Positions 45,423 to 55,040 of a stretch of DNA of 64,000 nt are shown here, piece by piece. The first letter of the stretch is position 1, and each line of letters starts with the position of its first letter. The stretch is from CAYNRE01 sp964399535 (GTDB lineage Bacteria > Planctomycetota > Planctomycetia > Pirellulales > CAYNRE01), in contig CAYNRE010000058.1 of assembly GCA_964399535.1 (NCBI GenBank), positions 124,001-188,000 of the forward strand. The letters run 5' to 3'. Under the pieces are notes generated by a model. It saw only the letters and a program-made list of their open reading frames with translations. It did no database searches and was not told the origin of the DNA. The translations under genes were made by a program, and so were the position numbers.

Positions 45423-46373
45423 ATGGCGACACCGCACGATTACGAGCCGCTCGCGAAGGCGGTTGTCAGCATTCAGCCCGGCGGGGGCGTCTGTTACCAA
45501 TTGGAATTGGCCTGGGGACGCTGGCGGCGCTGGTGGCTGACCACCTTTCGCCCAGGCTACGTGCGCCAAATGGCGGCGCTACGGCAAGCAAGCGCCGTGG
45601 GGGCGCCGCACCCGATTCTGGACCCGCGCGATCTGAAATACTGTCGCAACCAGTGCACGGCCCACTGGCTGCCGGCCGACGACCCGTTTGCCTGGCGTAG
45701 CCGGCTGGGGCTGGCCCGCTGGGGTCTGGCCGAGGTCTGGCTGCTTTCGGCCGGCTGCTTGCTGCTGGCCTGGCTCGCCGGGCGTGTTTGGTTTCCCCTG
45801 GCCTTACCCCCCCTGGTTGCCGCCGTTTGGGTCGTCTCGTTCTTTCGCGACCCGACTCGAGCGGTGCCGGTGGGCCCGGGATTGATCGTGGCGCCGGCCG
45901 ACGGCCGAGTGGTCGAAATCACCCGGCTGCCGCACGACGAGCGGATCGGCGGGCCGGCCGTGCGAATCGGAATTTTTCTCTCGATTTTCAACGTGCACCT
46001 CAATCGCGCCCCCGCCGGAGGAACCGTGGTGCGGATGCGATACGAACCGGGCCAGTTTCTCAATGCCCTGCGCGCCGACAGCGCCCAAAAGAACGAGCGG
46101 ATGACGATTGTCTGGCAAAGCGATTGCCCGGCGGGCCAATTGGTGGCGGTTCGGCAAATTGCCGGCCAGTTTGCCCGGCGAATCGTTTGCGATTTGCGCC
46201 CTGGCGAGCGGTGCGAACGGGGCCAGAAGTTCGGGATGATCAAACTGGGTTCGCGGACGGAACTGCTCCTGCCCGATTTACCCGGCCTGGCAATTACCGC
46301 CGAATTGGGCCGCAGCGTTCGGGCAGGCAGCGACGTGGTCGCGCGATACGCTCACACGGAACCCACTACTTAA
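45423..46373 (+). CDS. psd: Phosphatidylserine decarboxylase (short, archaetidylserine-decarboxylase-like form)
   Basis: A 316-residue PS decarboxylase making phosphatidylethanolamine. The core has FFRDPTR, VVAPADGRV, SIFNVHLNRAPAGG and the autocatalytic site GMIKLGSRTEL (Gly-Ser cleavage giving the pyruvoyl Ser) near 275-285. The enzyme body resembles the short archaetidylserine-type decarboxylases (~210 residues). Here ~80 residues precede it, followed by one or two helices (residues ~100-140), which is unusual. It is 33 bp upstream of pssA, and the two supply PE. Confidence 0.88.
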   Translation: MATPHDYEPLAKAVVSIQPGGGVCYQLELAWGRWRRWWLTTFRPGYVRQMAALRQASAVGAPHPILDPRDLKYCRNQCTAHWLPADDPFAWRSRLGLARWGLAEVWLLSAGCLLLAWLAGRVWFPLALPPLVAAVWVVSFFRDPTRAVPVGPGLIVAPADGRVVEITRLPHDERIGGPAVRIGIFLSIFNVHLNRAPAGGTVVRMRYEPGQFLNALRADSAQKNERMTIVWQSDCPAGQLVAVRQIAGQFARRIVCDLRPGERCERGQKFGMIKLGSRTELLLPDLPGLAITAELGRSVRAGSDVVARYAHTEPTT

Positions 46374-46405
46374 AGCCGCACCCTGGCGTGGCCGGCGAGG
46401 AAACC

Positions 46406-47221
46406 ATGCGTCGACTTTCCAGCATTCCGGTGCTTCCCACCATGTTCACGCTGGGCAACCTGGTCTGTGGGTTTTTCGCCATCGTGGTGGCGGCCCGCGT
46501 CGAGAAACCCGTGTTGCCGATCGTGGATCCCAGCGATTTGACCAATGTCATGTTTAGCGCCTGGCTGATCTTTCTGGCCATGGTGTTCGACGCGCTCGAC
46601 GGCCACGTGGCCCGGCTTTCGCGCACCACCAGCGACTTCGGCGGCCAGCTCGACAGCCTCTGCGACGTGGTCACTTTCGGCGTGGCTCCAGGTTTTCTCT
46701 TGGTAAAGCTTTGCCCGGAGTTCACCTACCGCCACCGCGAGATGGTTTGGATCATCGCCGCGGCCTATGCCGCGTGCGCGGCTCTGCGGTTGGCCCGCTT
46801 CAACGTGGAAACCTCGGCCGAGGACGACCACTTGTACTTCAGCGGCCTGCCGTCGCCCGCCGCCGCCGCCACGATCGCCAGTTTCGCGATTCTGTTTTAC
46901 GCGTTGCACAACGACGCCGATTGGCTCCCCCGGGCCGACGACTTGCGACGCTGGATTCAAACCGGGCTGCCTTATTTGGCGCTGGTGTTGGCGCTGCTGA
47001 TGGTTTCGCGAATTCCCTATCCGCACATCGTCAATCAGCTTTTTCGCGGCCAGCGCACCTTCGGACACCTGGTCAGCGTGCTCTTCACCCTGGTCGTGGT
47101 GATGGTGGTGCGGGGCTATTCGCTGCCGGTGTTGTGCCTGGCGTTCGTGCTGTCGGGCCCCGGGCGATACCTTTGGCAATCGTTCGTGCAGCGCCAGCCC
47201 CAAGAGGATTCGTTATTCTGA
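46406..47221 (+). CDS. pssA: CDP-diacylglycerol-serine O-phosphatidyltransferase
   Basis: A 271-residue membrane enzyme making phosphatidylserine from CDP-diacylglycerol and serine. The CDP-alcohol phosphotransferase motif DALDGHVARLSRTT...FGGQLDSLCD is intact (D-x2-DG-x2-AR-x8-G-x3-D-x3-D, near 54-79). The protein is largely transmembrane helices. The start at ATG 46406 follows gcgaggaaacc and gives MRRLSSIPVLPTMFTLGNL; longer in-frame starts lie inside psd. It forms an operon with psd, and ribE and rsmA follow. Confidence 0.93.
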   Translation: MRRLSSIPVLPTMFTLGNLVCGFFAIVVAARVEKPVLPIVDPSDLTNVMFSAWLIFLAMVFDALDGHVARLSRTTSDFGGQLDSLCDVVTFGVAPGFLLVKLCPEFTYRHREMVWIIAAAYAACAALRLARFNVETSAEDDHLYFSGLPSPAAAATIASFAILFYALHNDADWLPRADDLRRWIQTGLPYLALVLALLMVSRIPYPHIVNQLFRGQRTFGHLVSVLFTLVVVMVVRGYSLPVLCLAFVLSGPGRYLWQSFVQRQPQEDSLF

Positions 47222-47281
47222 CCAGGTCGGCCCGCCGCCCCGTGGCGAGACCGCTTTGAAAACCGCAGGAACGCTCGTTCA

Positions 47282-47914
47282 ATGTTTACCGGCCTGGTCG
47301 AACAACTAGCGCCTCTGGTCGAGGTAACCGAGAACCCGCCCGGGCGTACTCTGACCATCGCCGCCGGACCAGTGGCCGAAGGCGCCGCGCTGGGGGATTC
47401 GATCGCGGTGAACGGCTGCTGCCTGACCGTGGTCGGCATCGCCGGAGAGCGGCTTACCTTTGAAGCCGGTCCCGAGACCCTGCTCAAGACCAACTTGGGC
47501 GAGCTGACCCCCGGCGCCTGGGTGAACCTGGAGCGCTCGCTCCGGCTGGGCGATCGGGTGGGCGGACACTTCGTAACCGGCCACGTCGACGCCCGGGGCC
47601 GATTGGCGCAGCGGACCGACGAAGGCGAGTGGTCGATGCTTTGGTTTGAGCTGCCCAGCGAGTTGTCGCGGCAGTTGGCCCCCAAGGGGTCGATTGCCGT
47701 CGATGGCGTGAGCCTGACGCTGATCGATGTCGAGGAGGACCGCTTCCGCGTCATGCTGATTCCTCATACGTTGAGCGTAACCACCCTCGGGCGGCTGGCG
47801 GTGGGAGACCGTGTGAATCTGGAGACCGACCTGTTGGCCAAGTACGTGGCCCGGCAGTTGGCCGGCCGGATGTCGCCCTCGACCGCGCTTCCCTGGGGGG
47901 TGCCGCCCAGCTAA
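47282..47914 (+). CDS. ribE: Riboflavin synthase alpha subunit
   Basis: A 210-residue riboflavin synthase, dismutating two 6,7-dimethyl-8-ribityllumazine molecules to riboflavin. It consists of two lumazine-binding repeats: first MFTGLVEQLA...AVNGCCLTVV, second FVTGHVDARG...AVDGVSLTLIDVE. The start ATG 47282 is typical (MFTGLVE). Length is standard. It is 60 bp after pssA and 85 bp before rsmA. No FMN riboswitch consensus was recognised nearby. Confidence 0.94.
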   Translation: MFTGLVEQLAPLVEVTENPPGRTLTIAAGPVAEGAALGDSIAVNGCCLTVVGIAGERLTFEAGPETLLKTNLGELTPGAWVNLERSLRLGDRVGGHFVTGHVDARGRLAQRTDEGEWSMLWFELPSELSRQLAPKGSIAVDGVSLTLIDVEEDRFRVMLIPHTLSVTTLGRLAVGDRVNLETDLLAKYVARQLAGRMSPSTALPWGVPPS

Positions 47915-47998
47915 TGGGCCGGCAATCGGCCCTTCGGTTTCCGTCCCGAGCAACGAGCCTGATCCGCTCGGAAAAAACTTCGAGAACCTACTCTGCCG

Positions 47999-48919
47999 AT
48001 GAATCTCCCCTCGCCACCGCAACAAACTCGCAGCTACCTCTTGCGCCGGCTCGACGAGGTAGGGCTGCGCCCGAAAACCAAGTACGGGCAGAATTTCCTG
48101 ATCGATCTGAACCTGCTTCGGCTGCTGGCCGACACGGCCCAGTTGGATGGCCGCGATGTGGCCCTGGAGGTAGGCTGCGGCACGGGCGGGTTGACCTCGC
48201 TGTTGGCCCAGCGGGCTGCCCAGGTCGTGGCCGTGGAAGTCGACTGGCAGATTGTGCAATTGGCCCGCGAAGAACTGGCCCGGCAGAGCAACGTCGAGCT
48301 GTTGGTGCTCGACGCTCTGAAGAACAAGAACCACTTGCACCCCAGTTTGATCGAGGCGGTCCAGCGGGCCCTGGCCGCCGTGCCGAGCCGGCGGCTCAAG
48401 CTCGTGGCCAACCTGCCCTACAACATCGCCACCCCGATTCTCACGAATTTGCTGGCCGGGCCGCTCGCACCCTATTCAATGACCGTCACGATTCAAAAAG
48501 AGCTGGCCGACCGCCTCGTGGCCCTGCCCGGCACCAAGGACTATGGCGCGCTTAGCGTCTGGATTCAGAGCCAGTGCCGGGCTGAAATTGTGCGGATCAT
48601 GCCCCCCACGGTGTTTTGGCCCCGGCCCAAGGTGCATTCGGCCATTGTGCACCTGGTGGTCGATCCGGACCTGCAGGCCCGCATTCCCGACCGCGAATTC
48701 TTTCACCAGTTTGGAAGGCTCATTTTTTGCCACCGCCGCAAGTTCCTGCGGGGCGAGCTGCTCTCGGCCTATAAGTCGCGGCTGGAAAAGGCCGCGATCG
48801 ATCGAGCTTTGGCGCTGTGCGGCCACAGCGGTACGGAGCGGGCCGAGCAGTTGACGGTCGAGCAGTTGCTGGCGCTTTCCGAGGCCATCCGGGACGAACT
48901 AAAGCGTTCGGAGCGCTGA
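47999..48919 (+). CDS. rsmA: 16S rRNA dimethyladenosine transferase
   Basis: A 306-residue KsgA/RsmA methyltransferase that dimethylates two adenines in helix 45 of 16S rRNA. The family head is KYGQNFLID; the SAM-binding motif is EVGCGTGGLT, followed by acidic VAVEVDW, and the catalytic NLPYNIATPIL. A C-terminal helical domain with FCHRRKFLRGELL is also typical. Start ATG 47999. It is the last gene of the psd-pssA-ribE-rsmA run. Confidence 0.94.
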   Translation: MNLPSPPQQTRSYLLRRLDEVGLRPKTKYGQNFLIDLNLLRLLADTAQLDGRDVALEVGCGTGGLTSLLAQRAAQVVAVEVDWQIVQLAREELARQSNVELLVLDALKNKNHLHPSLIEAVQRALAAVPSRRLKLVANLPYNIATPILTNLLAGPLAPYSMTVTIQKELADRLVALPGTKDYGALSVWIQSQCRAEIVRIMPPTVFWPRPKVHSAIVHLVVDPDLQARIPDREFFHQFGRLIFCHRRKFLRGELLSAYKSRLEKAAIDRALALCGHSGTERAEQLTVEQLLALSEAIRDELKRSER

Positions 48920-49192
48920 TCGGCGGTGCGCCTGCCGAGGCGTCCCCTTGGGAAAGGCGCCGAGTCGCCGCCCGGGGGGGGCGAAAGAAGGCCTTTTTCC
49001 TTGCCGACCGCGCGCCTCCGCCGTTGGTTTAGGTAGGCGGCCGCACGCGTCTGCCGGCGACCGCCGGCCGCAAGCATTACAATACTTTCCGCCAAGCAGC
49101 GAACAAGCTTCGAGGGCGATTCCCGTCCGGCTGCGGCGCCATCGCGCGCTACCTGCGCCCAAGCGACCTTTCAGAAAAGGCGGGCAGAACCG

Positions 49193-51595
49193 GTGAGCGG
49201 AGATTCAAAGCCAGCCTTCGGGCTGATTCGGCGCGCGGTGCGACTTTTCGCGTTGGTGGCGATTCTCGCCGCCGCCGCCACCGGCCTGCGGCGGCTTATT
49301 GCCGATGCACAAGCTCCGCCAAACACCGCCACGGCCGACTGGCCCAGCTACGGAGGCGATCCGGGTGGGTCGCGTTATTCGCCGCTGGGGGCGATTCATC
49401 GCGGCAACGTGCAGCGACTGGAAGTGGCCTGGGTTTATCGCACGGGAGACTGGTCGGATGGCCGGGGCAAGTTTGGCTCCACCTCGGCGTTCGAGGCCAC
49501 TCCGCTGTTGGTCGATGGAACACTTTACCTGGCGTCGCCGCTGAATCGCATCATTGCCCTGGATCCGGCCACGGGAAGCGAGCGGTGGACCTTCGACCCA
49601 CAGATCGACTTGTCGGCCGACTACGCCAATCAATTGACCAGTCGGGGGGTTTCGTTCTGGCGCGATGCGAAACGCCCCGACGACCCCTCGGCACACCGAA
49701 TCTTCGCCACCACCAACGATGCGCGTTTAATCGCCCTGCAGGCGACGAGCGGCAAACCCTGTGGCGACTTCGCCGACCAGGGCGAGGTGGACCTAAACCA
49801 GGGAGTGGGTCAAACCCTCTGGCCGGGCGAGTACCAGTTGACTTCGCCCCCGGCCATCGCGGGCGACCTGGTTATCGTGGGGTCGGCGATCTCCGACAAC
49901 GTGCGGATCGACGCTCCCAGCGGAGTGGTTCGTGCCTACGATGCCCGCGACGGCCGACTCAAGTGGAGTTGGGACCTGTCACCCCCGCAGGGGGCAGCCC
50001 GCGAGGAGCTGGTATCCGACGCCGGCTACGCCCTGGCAACACCCAACGTATGGGCCGTGATGTCGGTCGACGAAGCTCGCGACCTGTTGTTCGTGCCCAC
50101 GGGCAACCCGGCACCCGACTACTACGGCGGGATGCGCAACGGCAGCGACTATTACGGCAGCTCGGTCGTAGCGCTTCGGGCCTCGACGGGCGAGGTGGTC
50201 TGGAACTTTCAGACCGTGCACCACGACTTGTGGGATTTCGACGTGCCGGCCCAGCCGACGCTGACCCAAATTGCCCGCGATGGCCGGCAGGTGCCGGTCG
50301 TGGTGCAGCCGACCAAGATGGGGCTCGTCTTTACGCTGCACCGCGAGACCGGCGAACCCTTCTTCGAGGTCGAGGAGCGGCCCGTGCCCCAAAGCTCGGT
50401 TCCCGGCGAAAAGACATCGCCCACGCAGCCGTTCCCGGTCAGGCCGCCGCCGTTGGTGCGAACCACGCTGTCGGCCGAGGAGGGCTGGGGGCCGTTCGGC
50501 CTCGGCCGGGCCGACGCGCAACAGCGAATCGCGGCCTGCTACTTCGAGGGAATGTATACACCGCCGCAACTGAACCGACCCACGCTCATGTATCCCGGCA
50601 ACGCCGGCGGCTCGAACTGGGGCGGCGTGGCGGTCGACCCGAACCGCCAGGTACTGGTCGCCAATGTTATCGATACCCCCTGGGAAGTCACGCTCATTCC
50701 GGCCGACCAGGTTGAGAAGGCGCAACGCGAGAATCCGGAGGTCGAGATCGGTCAGCAGCGCGGCACGCCCTATGCCATGATGCGCAGACTGTTGCTCTCA
50801 AAGCTCGACTTGCCCTGCAATCCGCCTCCCTGGGGTACGCTGGCGGCCATTGATTTGCAGCGCGGCGAAATCCTTTGGCAAAGACCGCTGGGCACGGTGC
50901 GCGACTTGGCCCCCGTACCCCTCCCCATCGGCTATGGAACCCCGAATCTGGGCGGCCCCGTGCTCACCGGCAGTGGACTTATTTTCATCGGCGCCGCGAT
51001 GGACAACTACCTGCGGGCCTTCGACGTCGAGACGGGACAGGAGTTGTGGAAACGTCGCTTGCCTGCCGGAGGGCAAGCCACGCCGATGACCTATCGGTTG
51101 TCGAAAGACCAGCCGCAAATGGTGGTGATCGCCGCCGGGGGACACGGACGCATGGGTTCGAAACTCGGCGACTATGTCGTGGCATTCGCGCCCCGGTCCC
51201 TGAGCACGGCCTTCACGCTGTGGGCCCTGGAAACGCTCCTGGCCTTGGCCGTGGCGGCGGCGCTGGGGCGCCACCTGTTCCCCTACTCGAAGTTCGACGA
51301 CAGCCAGGCTTCGTTGCCCTCGCCCGCCCGGCGCGCTCTCGGGGCAATTGCACGCGGGCTGCTCGTCGCGGCGGCCATCGGGCTACTGCTGCCCGCGGTT
51401 CTGGTCGGCCAACACTGGTTGCTGCCCGCCTCGGCCTTGGTGTTGGCAACCCTGCTATTCGGTGCCGCGCTGACCAATCTGTGGGCAGGGCGGCGCACCT
51501 CGTTCTTGCTGGCCGGTCTGCTGCTGGCCATTGCTTGTGGCGTTGCCTACTGGGAGCTCGGCGAGTTGTTTTGGATGGGCGTGCTGCCAGCGTAG
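49193..51595 (+). CDS. PQQ quinoprotein dehydrogenase with C-terminal membrane domain
   Basis: An 800-residue PQQ-type dehydrogenase. One transmembrane helix (residues ~13-36) is followed by an eight-bladed PQQ propeller (~50-660): DWPSYGGDPGGSRYSPL, DPATGSERWTF and WDLSPPQGAAREE, with Trp-docking blades such as VVWNFQTVHHDLWDFDVPAQP. After the propeller, ~130 residues hold four or five helices. Membrane-bound glucose dehydrogenases carry such helices at the N-terminus, so this order is unusual. The start is GTG 49193. Substrate unknown: an alcohol, sugar or similar; electron acceptor probably ubiquinone, by family analogy. Confidence 0.85.
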   Translation: MSGDSKPAFGLIRRAVRLFALVAILAAAATGLRRLIADAQAPPNTATADWPSYGGDPGGSRYSPLGAIHRGNVQRLEVAWVYRTGDWSDGRGKFGSTSAFEATPLLVDGTLYLASPLNRIIALDPATGSERWTFDPQIDLSADYANQLTSRGVSFWRDAKRPDDPSAHRIFATTNDARLIALQATSGKPCGDFADQGEVDLNQGVGQTLWPGEYQLTSPPAIAGDLVIVGSAISDNVRIDAPSGVVRAYDARDGRLKWSWDLSPPQGAAREELVSDAGYALATPNVWAVMSVDEARDLLFVPTGNPAPDYYGGMRNGSDYYGSSVVALRASTGEVVWNFQTVHHDLWDFDVPAQPTLTQIARDGRQVPVVVQPTKMGLVFTLHRETGEPFFEVEERPVPQSSVPGEKTSPTQPFPVRPPPLVRTTLSAEEGWGPFGLGRADAQQRIAACYFEGMYTPPQLNRPTLMYPGNAGGSNWGGVAVDPNRQVLVANVIDTPWEVTLIPADQVEKAQRENPEVEIGQQRGTPYAMMRRLLLSKLDLPCNPPPWGTLAAIDLQRGEILWQRPLGTVRDLAPVPLPIGYGTPNLGGPVLTGSGLIFIGAAMDNYLRAFDVETGQELWKRRLPAGGQATPMTYRLSKDQPQMVVIAAGGHGRMGSKLGDYVVAFAPRSLSTAFTLWALETLLALAVAAALGRHLFPYSKFDDSQASLPSPARRALGAIARGLLVAAAIGLLLPAVLVGQHWLLPASALVLATLLFGAALTNLWAGRRTSFLLAGLLLAIACGVAYWELGELFWMGVLPA

Positions 51596-52298
51596 GCCCC
51601 GCCGATTCCCAGAGCACGTTCGGCGTCGGTAGCCTCGGGCCGGTCGAGCCCGAATGGCGCTGTGCTGCTTTCTCCGTCCCTCCTTCGCGCGGAAACGTTC
51701 TGGCATACCGCGCAGAGACCTTCGGCAACTCGATACCAGGCTTGCGGTGGCTTCAGTTCCAGTCGGCCCTCGCGGCGGAGACACCTCGCCCCGCGCGTCG
51801 ACCTTGAATGAGCTAGCGCCGCCGCCGCGTTCCGCTAGGCCCCGCGAGTCGCTCGGACAAGTACGCCTCGAGATGCCAAAACTGAGTCGCCGCCGTTATC
51901 GAGTGCCCCTGCCCACGCCGGTTTTGCAAAGCGCCGCCGACCTAATTGGCCCCCGCCTCCAAGCCTGCAACCACGTCGCGGCCCGGGCGCGGTGCAAGCT
52001 AAACCGAGACCCACCACGGGGGGACACGATTGATTCTCGCCCGCAGGTGCCCGAGAATCAGCGTCGGCGGGCTTCGTTCTCACGGTCACTGCCCCAGGAG
52101 TCGACCTCGATGACGAGAATCGGGGCCCGCCACGCGCCAGCTCACGGGGCGATGAACCGCGAGCAGGTACCTCGGCCGCTGGAACCGCCAAGCCCGGTCC
52201 GGTAGTCCGTCCGAATCACCGCATCGGCATTTCGCGGTGGCCGATAACCCCGCATTCCGCTGCCTCGCTTGTTTCCGACTTGCCGAAGGAGATACCCC
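51596..52298. other. Intergenic region upstream of katG
   Basis: 703 bp hold no credible gene. A 9-bp perfect inverted repeat tgattctcg/cgagaatca (52031-52060) lies 240 bp before katG, and the same half-site CGAGAATC recurs at 52114-52121. No further structure was recognised; the katG promoter was not located. Confidence 0.5.
52031..52060. promoter_or_regulatory. Inverted repeat upstream of katG, candidate operator or hairpin
   Basis: Arms tgattctcg (52031-52039) and cgagaatca (52052-52060) are perfectly complementary with a 12-nt spacer. A third CGAGAATC at 52114-52121 supports a regulator binding several sites. Alternatively it is an RNA hairpin. Confidence 0.4.
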
Positions 52299-54470
52299 GT
52301 GTCGACCGAAGCTCAATGCCCTGTCAAGCACACCGCCGGCGGCGGAACGACCAACCGAGACTGGTGGCCCCACGAACTGCGGCTCGACCTTCTGCATCAA
52401 CATTCGTCGAAGTCGAACCCCATGGATGAAAAGTTCGACTACGCGGCCGAGTTCGCGTCCCTGGACCTGGCCGCGGTGAAACGAGATCTTGCGGCACTGA
52501 TGACCGACTCGCAAGAGTGGTGGCCCGCCGACTTCGGCCATTACGGTCCGCTTTTCATTCGCATGGCCTGGCACGGCGCCGGCACCTATCGCATCGGCGA
52601 TGGCCGGGGGGGCGGCGGCCGGGGCCAGCAGCGCTTCGCCCCGCTCAATAGCTGGCCCGACAACGTCAGCCTCGACAAAGCCCGGCGGCTGCTCTGGCCC
52701 ATTAAGCAAAAGTACGGCCGGAAGATTTCCTGGGCCGATCTGATGATTCTGGCCGGCAATGTCGCCTTGGAAACCATGGGCTTCAAAACCTTTGGATTCG
52801 GGGGCGGGCGCGAAGACGTTTGGGAACCGGACCAGGATGTTTATTGGGGCGCGGAAACCACCTGGCTTGCCGACCAGCGCTACTCGGGCGACCGCGACCT
52901 GGAAAACCCGCTCGCCGCCGTGCAAATGGGGCTGATCTACGTCAACCCCGAGGGGCCCAACGGCAATCCGGACCCCGTCGCCGCGGCTCGCGAAATCCGA
53001 GAAACCTTTGCCCGAATGGCCATGAACGACGAGGAAACCGTGGCCCTGATCGCCGGTGGGCATACCTTTGGTAAAACCCACGGCGCCGGTCCCGCTTCCA
53101 ACGTAGGGCCCGAGCCAGAGGCCGCGGGCCTGGAGGAGCAGGGGCTAGGTTGGAGAAACCGCTTCGGCACCGGCAAAGGGGCCGACACGATCACCAGCGG
53201 GCTCGAGGTGACCTGGACGACCAGCCCCGCGCGCTGGACCAACGACTTCTTCAAGCACCTCTTCAATTACGAATGGGAACTGACCAAGAGCCCGGCCGGC
53301 GCGCACCAGTGGACCCCCAAGAACGGTGCCGGCGCGGGCACCGTGCCGCATGCCCACGATCCGTCGAAGCGCATCGCCCCGGCCATGCTTACCACGGATT
53401 TGTCGCTGCGTTTCGACCCGGCGTACGAAAAGATCTCGCGCCGCTTCCTGGCCAACCCGGACCAGTTCGCCGACGCCTTCGCCCGGGCCTGGTTCAAACT
53501 GACCCACCGCGATATGGGCCCCCGCGCCCGTTACTTGGGGCCCGAAGTTCCCCAGGAAGAACTGATCTGGCAGGATCCGATTCCCCCGGTGAATCACCCG
53601 CTCATCGGTGCCCAACACACCACGCTGCTGAAGCGCAAGATTCTGGCCTCGGGGCTTTCCATTGCCGAACTGGTCGCCACGGCCTGGGCCTCGGCTTCGA
53701 CGTTCCGCGGTTCCGATAAGCGTGGCGGTGCCAACGGGGCCCGCATTCGCCTGGCACCCCAGAACCAATGGCGGGTGAATCAACCCGAGCAATTGGCCAA
53801 GGTGCTTCAGAAGCTGGAGGAAATTCAGAGCGGGTTCAACAGCGCCCAGGCCGACGGAACCCGCGTGTCGCTGGCCGATTTGATCGTGCTCGGCGGTTCC
53901 GCGGCCATTGAGCAAGCCGCCAAAAAGGCGGGGCACAAGGCGCGGGTACCGTTTCAACCGGGCCGGGCCGACGCCTCGCAGCAGCAGACCGACGTCGAGA
54001 GCTTTGCACCGCTCGAACCCCGGGCCGACGGCTTCCGCAGCTACCTTGGTGGAAAGTATTCGGTGCCGGCCGAGGCGATGTTGATCGACAAGGCCCAGTT
54101 GCTGACACTGACCGCGCCGGAAATGACGGTGCTGATCGGCGGTCTGCGCGTGTTGGGCGCCAACTTCGGCGCCTCGCCACACGGCGTCTTCACGAGCCGG
54201 CCTGAAACGCTCACCAACGACTTCTTCGTCAACCTGCTCGATCTGAATACCCAGTGGCAGCCGGTTTCCGGCGAGGCCGAACTATTCGAGGGGCGCGACC
54301 GAAAAACCGGCGAGCTGAAATGGACCGGCTCTCGGGTCGATCTGGTGTTTGGCTCCAACTCGCAGCTTCGCGCCCTGGCCGAGGTTTACGGATCTGCCGA
54401 CGCCCAGGACAAGTTCGTGCGCGATTTCGTGGCAGCCTGGACCAAGGTGATGAACCTGGATCGGTTCTAA
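52299..54470 (+). CDS. katG: Catalase-peroxidase
   Basis: A 723-residue bifunctional catalase-peroxidase, decomposing H2O2. Distal residues Arg88, Trp91 and His92 are in FIRMAWHGAGTYR. The W-Y-M adduct is present: Trp91, Tyr214 (GLIYVNPEGPN) and Met240 (FARMAMND). The proximal haem ligand His255 is in IAGGHTFGKTHGA. The C-terminal duplicated domain is complete. GTG 52299 is chosen: gaaggagata precedes it and the first residues STEAQCPV match family starts. The length is standard. Confidence 0.95.
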   Translation: MSTEAQCPVKHTAGGGTTNRDWWPHELRLDLLHQHSSKSNPMDEKFDYAAEFASLDLAAVKRDLAALMTDSQEWWPADFGHYGPLFIRMAWHGAGTYRIGDGRGGGGRGQQRFAPLNSWPDNVSLDKARRLLWPIKQKYGRKISWADLMILAGNVALETMGFKTFGFGGGREDVWEPDQDVYWGAETTWLADQRYSGDRDLENPLAAVQMGLIYVNPEGPNGNPDPVAAAREIRETFARMAMNDEETVALIAGGHTFGKTHGAGPASNVGPEPEAAGLEEQGLGWRNRFGTGKGADTITSGLEVTWTTSPARWTNDFFKHLFNYEWELTKSPAGAHQWTPKNGAGAGTVPHAHDPSKRIAPAMLTTDLSLRFDPAYEKISRRFLANPDQFADAFARAWFKLTHRDMGPRARYLGPEVPQEELIWQDPIPPVNHPLIGAQHTTLLKRKILASGLSIAELVATAWASASTFRGSDKRGGANGARIRLAPQNQWRVNQPEQLAKVLQKLEEIQSGFNSAQADGTRVSLADLIVLGGSAAIEQAAKKAGHKARVPFQPGRADASQQQTDVESFAPLEPRADGFRSYLGGKYSVPAEAMLIDKAQLLTLTAPEMTVLIGGLRVLGANFGASPHGVFTSRPETLTNDFFVNLLDLNTQWQPVSGEAELFEGRDRKTGELKWTGSRVDLVFGSNSQLRALAEVYGSADAQDKFVRDFVAAWTKVMNLDRF

Positions 54471-54552
54471 GCGGCTGGACAATTCCGAAATCTGGCAGCG
54501 AGGTCGGACTGCACTCGTGCAATACCGCGGGGTCGTGCGGTTGCTATGTCGT

Positions 54553-54581
54553 TCGACGGGTAGGCATTATGCGATTATACT
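54553..54581 (+). promoter_or_regulatory. Promoter for the HEPN cassette
   Basis: TCGACG (54553-54558) and TATACT (54576-54581) are spaced by 17 bp, and the start ATG 54621 lies 40 bp beyond, giving a short leader. The -10 matches 5 of 6 and the -35 4 of 6. Confidence 0.5.
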
Positions 54582-54620
54582 GAAGCCGCCTGCGCGAATG
54601 GGAGTTTTCAGGGCAGGGCA

Positions 54621-55040
54621 ATGAATCGACAAGATTTTCAAGCCTTGGCGACGATCCGCATCGCCGAGGCGGAAGAACTGTTCAAGCTTTCCACACCGAT
54701 GCCTAATGGAGCGTATTATTTAGCAGGGTACGCAGTCGAGTGCGCTCTGAAGGCCTGCATCGCCAAGGGGTTCGTCGCCGGGGAATGGCCAGAAAAGCAG
54801 TTTGTTATCGATTGCTATTGTCACGATATCTCGAAGCTCGTCAGGCTTGCCAAGTTGAATGCCCTATTGGACGCCGACATAAATGCTAACGCGAATCTGG
54901 GTACCAATTGGTTGATCACGAAAGATTGGACTGAGCGCAGCCGCTACGAGCAACACACCATTACCAAGACTCAGAAATTGATTGCAGCCATTCGTGATCC
55001 GAAGGATGGAGTGCTGGCATGGTTACAGGGCCACTGGTGA
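54621..55040 (+). CDS. HEPN domain protein (candidate toxin or RNase)
   Basis: A 139-residue HEPN-domain protein. The fold is helical: AEELFKLS..., the conserved GAYYLAGYAVECALKACIAKG near residues 30-50, then HDISKLVRLA. A possible RX4-6H motif RSRYEQH is at ~107-113, close to the form used by HEPN RNases; whether it is catalytic is not known. HEPN proteins act in toxin-antitoxin, abortive infection and other RNA-targeting systems, although others are non-catalytic. ATG 54621 follows cagggca. It overlaps the next gene (GTGA). Base composition is visibly lower in GC than neighbours, suggesting transfer. Confidence 0.8.
   Translation: MNRQDFQALATIRIAEAEELFKLSTPMPNGAYYLAGYAVECALKACIAKGFVAGEWPEKQFVIDCYCHDISKLVRLAKLNALLDADINANANLGTNWLITKDWTERSRYEQHTITKTQKLIAAIRDPKDGVLAWLQGHW

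Noticed and set aside
52299..54470. Suspected loss of the KatG adduct Met (GLEEQGLGW instead of LEQMGLGW)
   Set aside because: Checking the spacing from the haem His shows the adduct Met is Met240, 15 residues before His255, and it is present.
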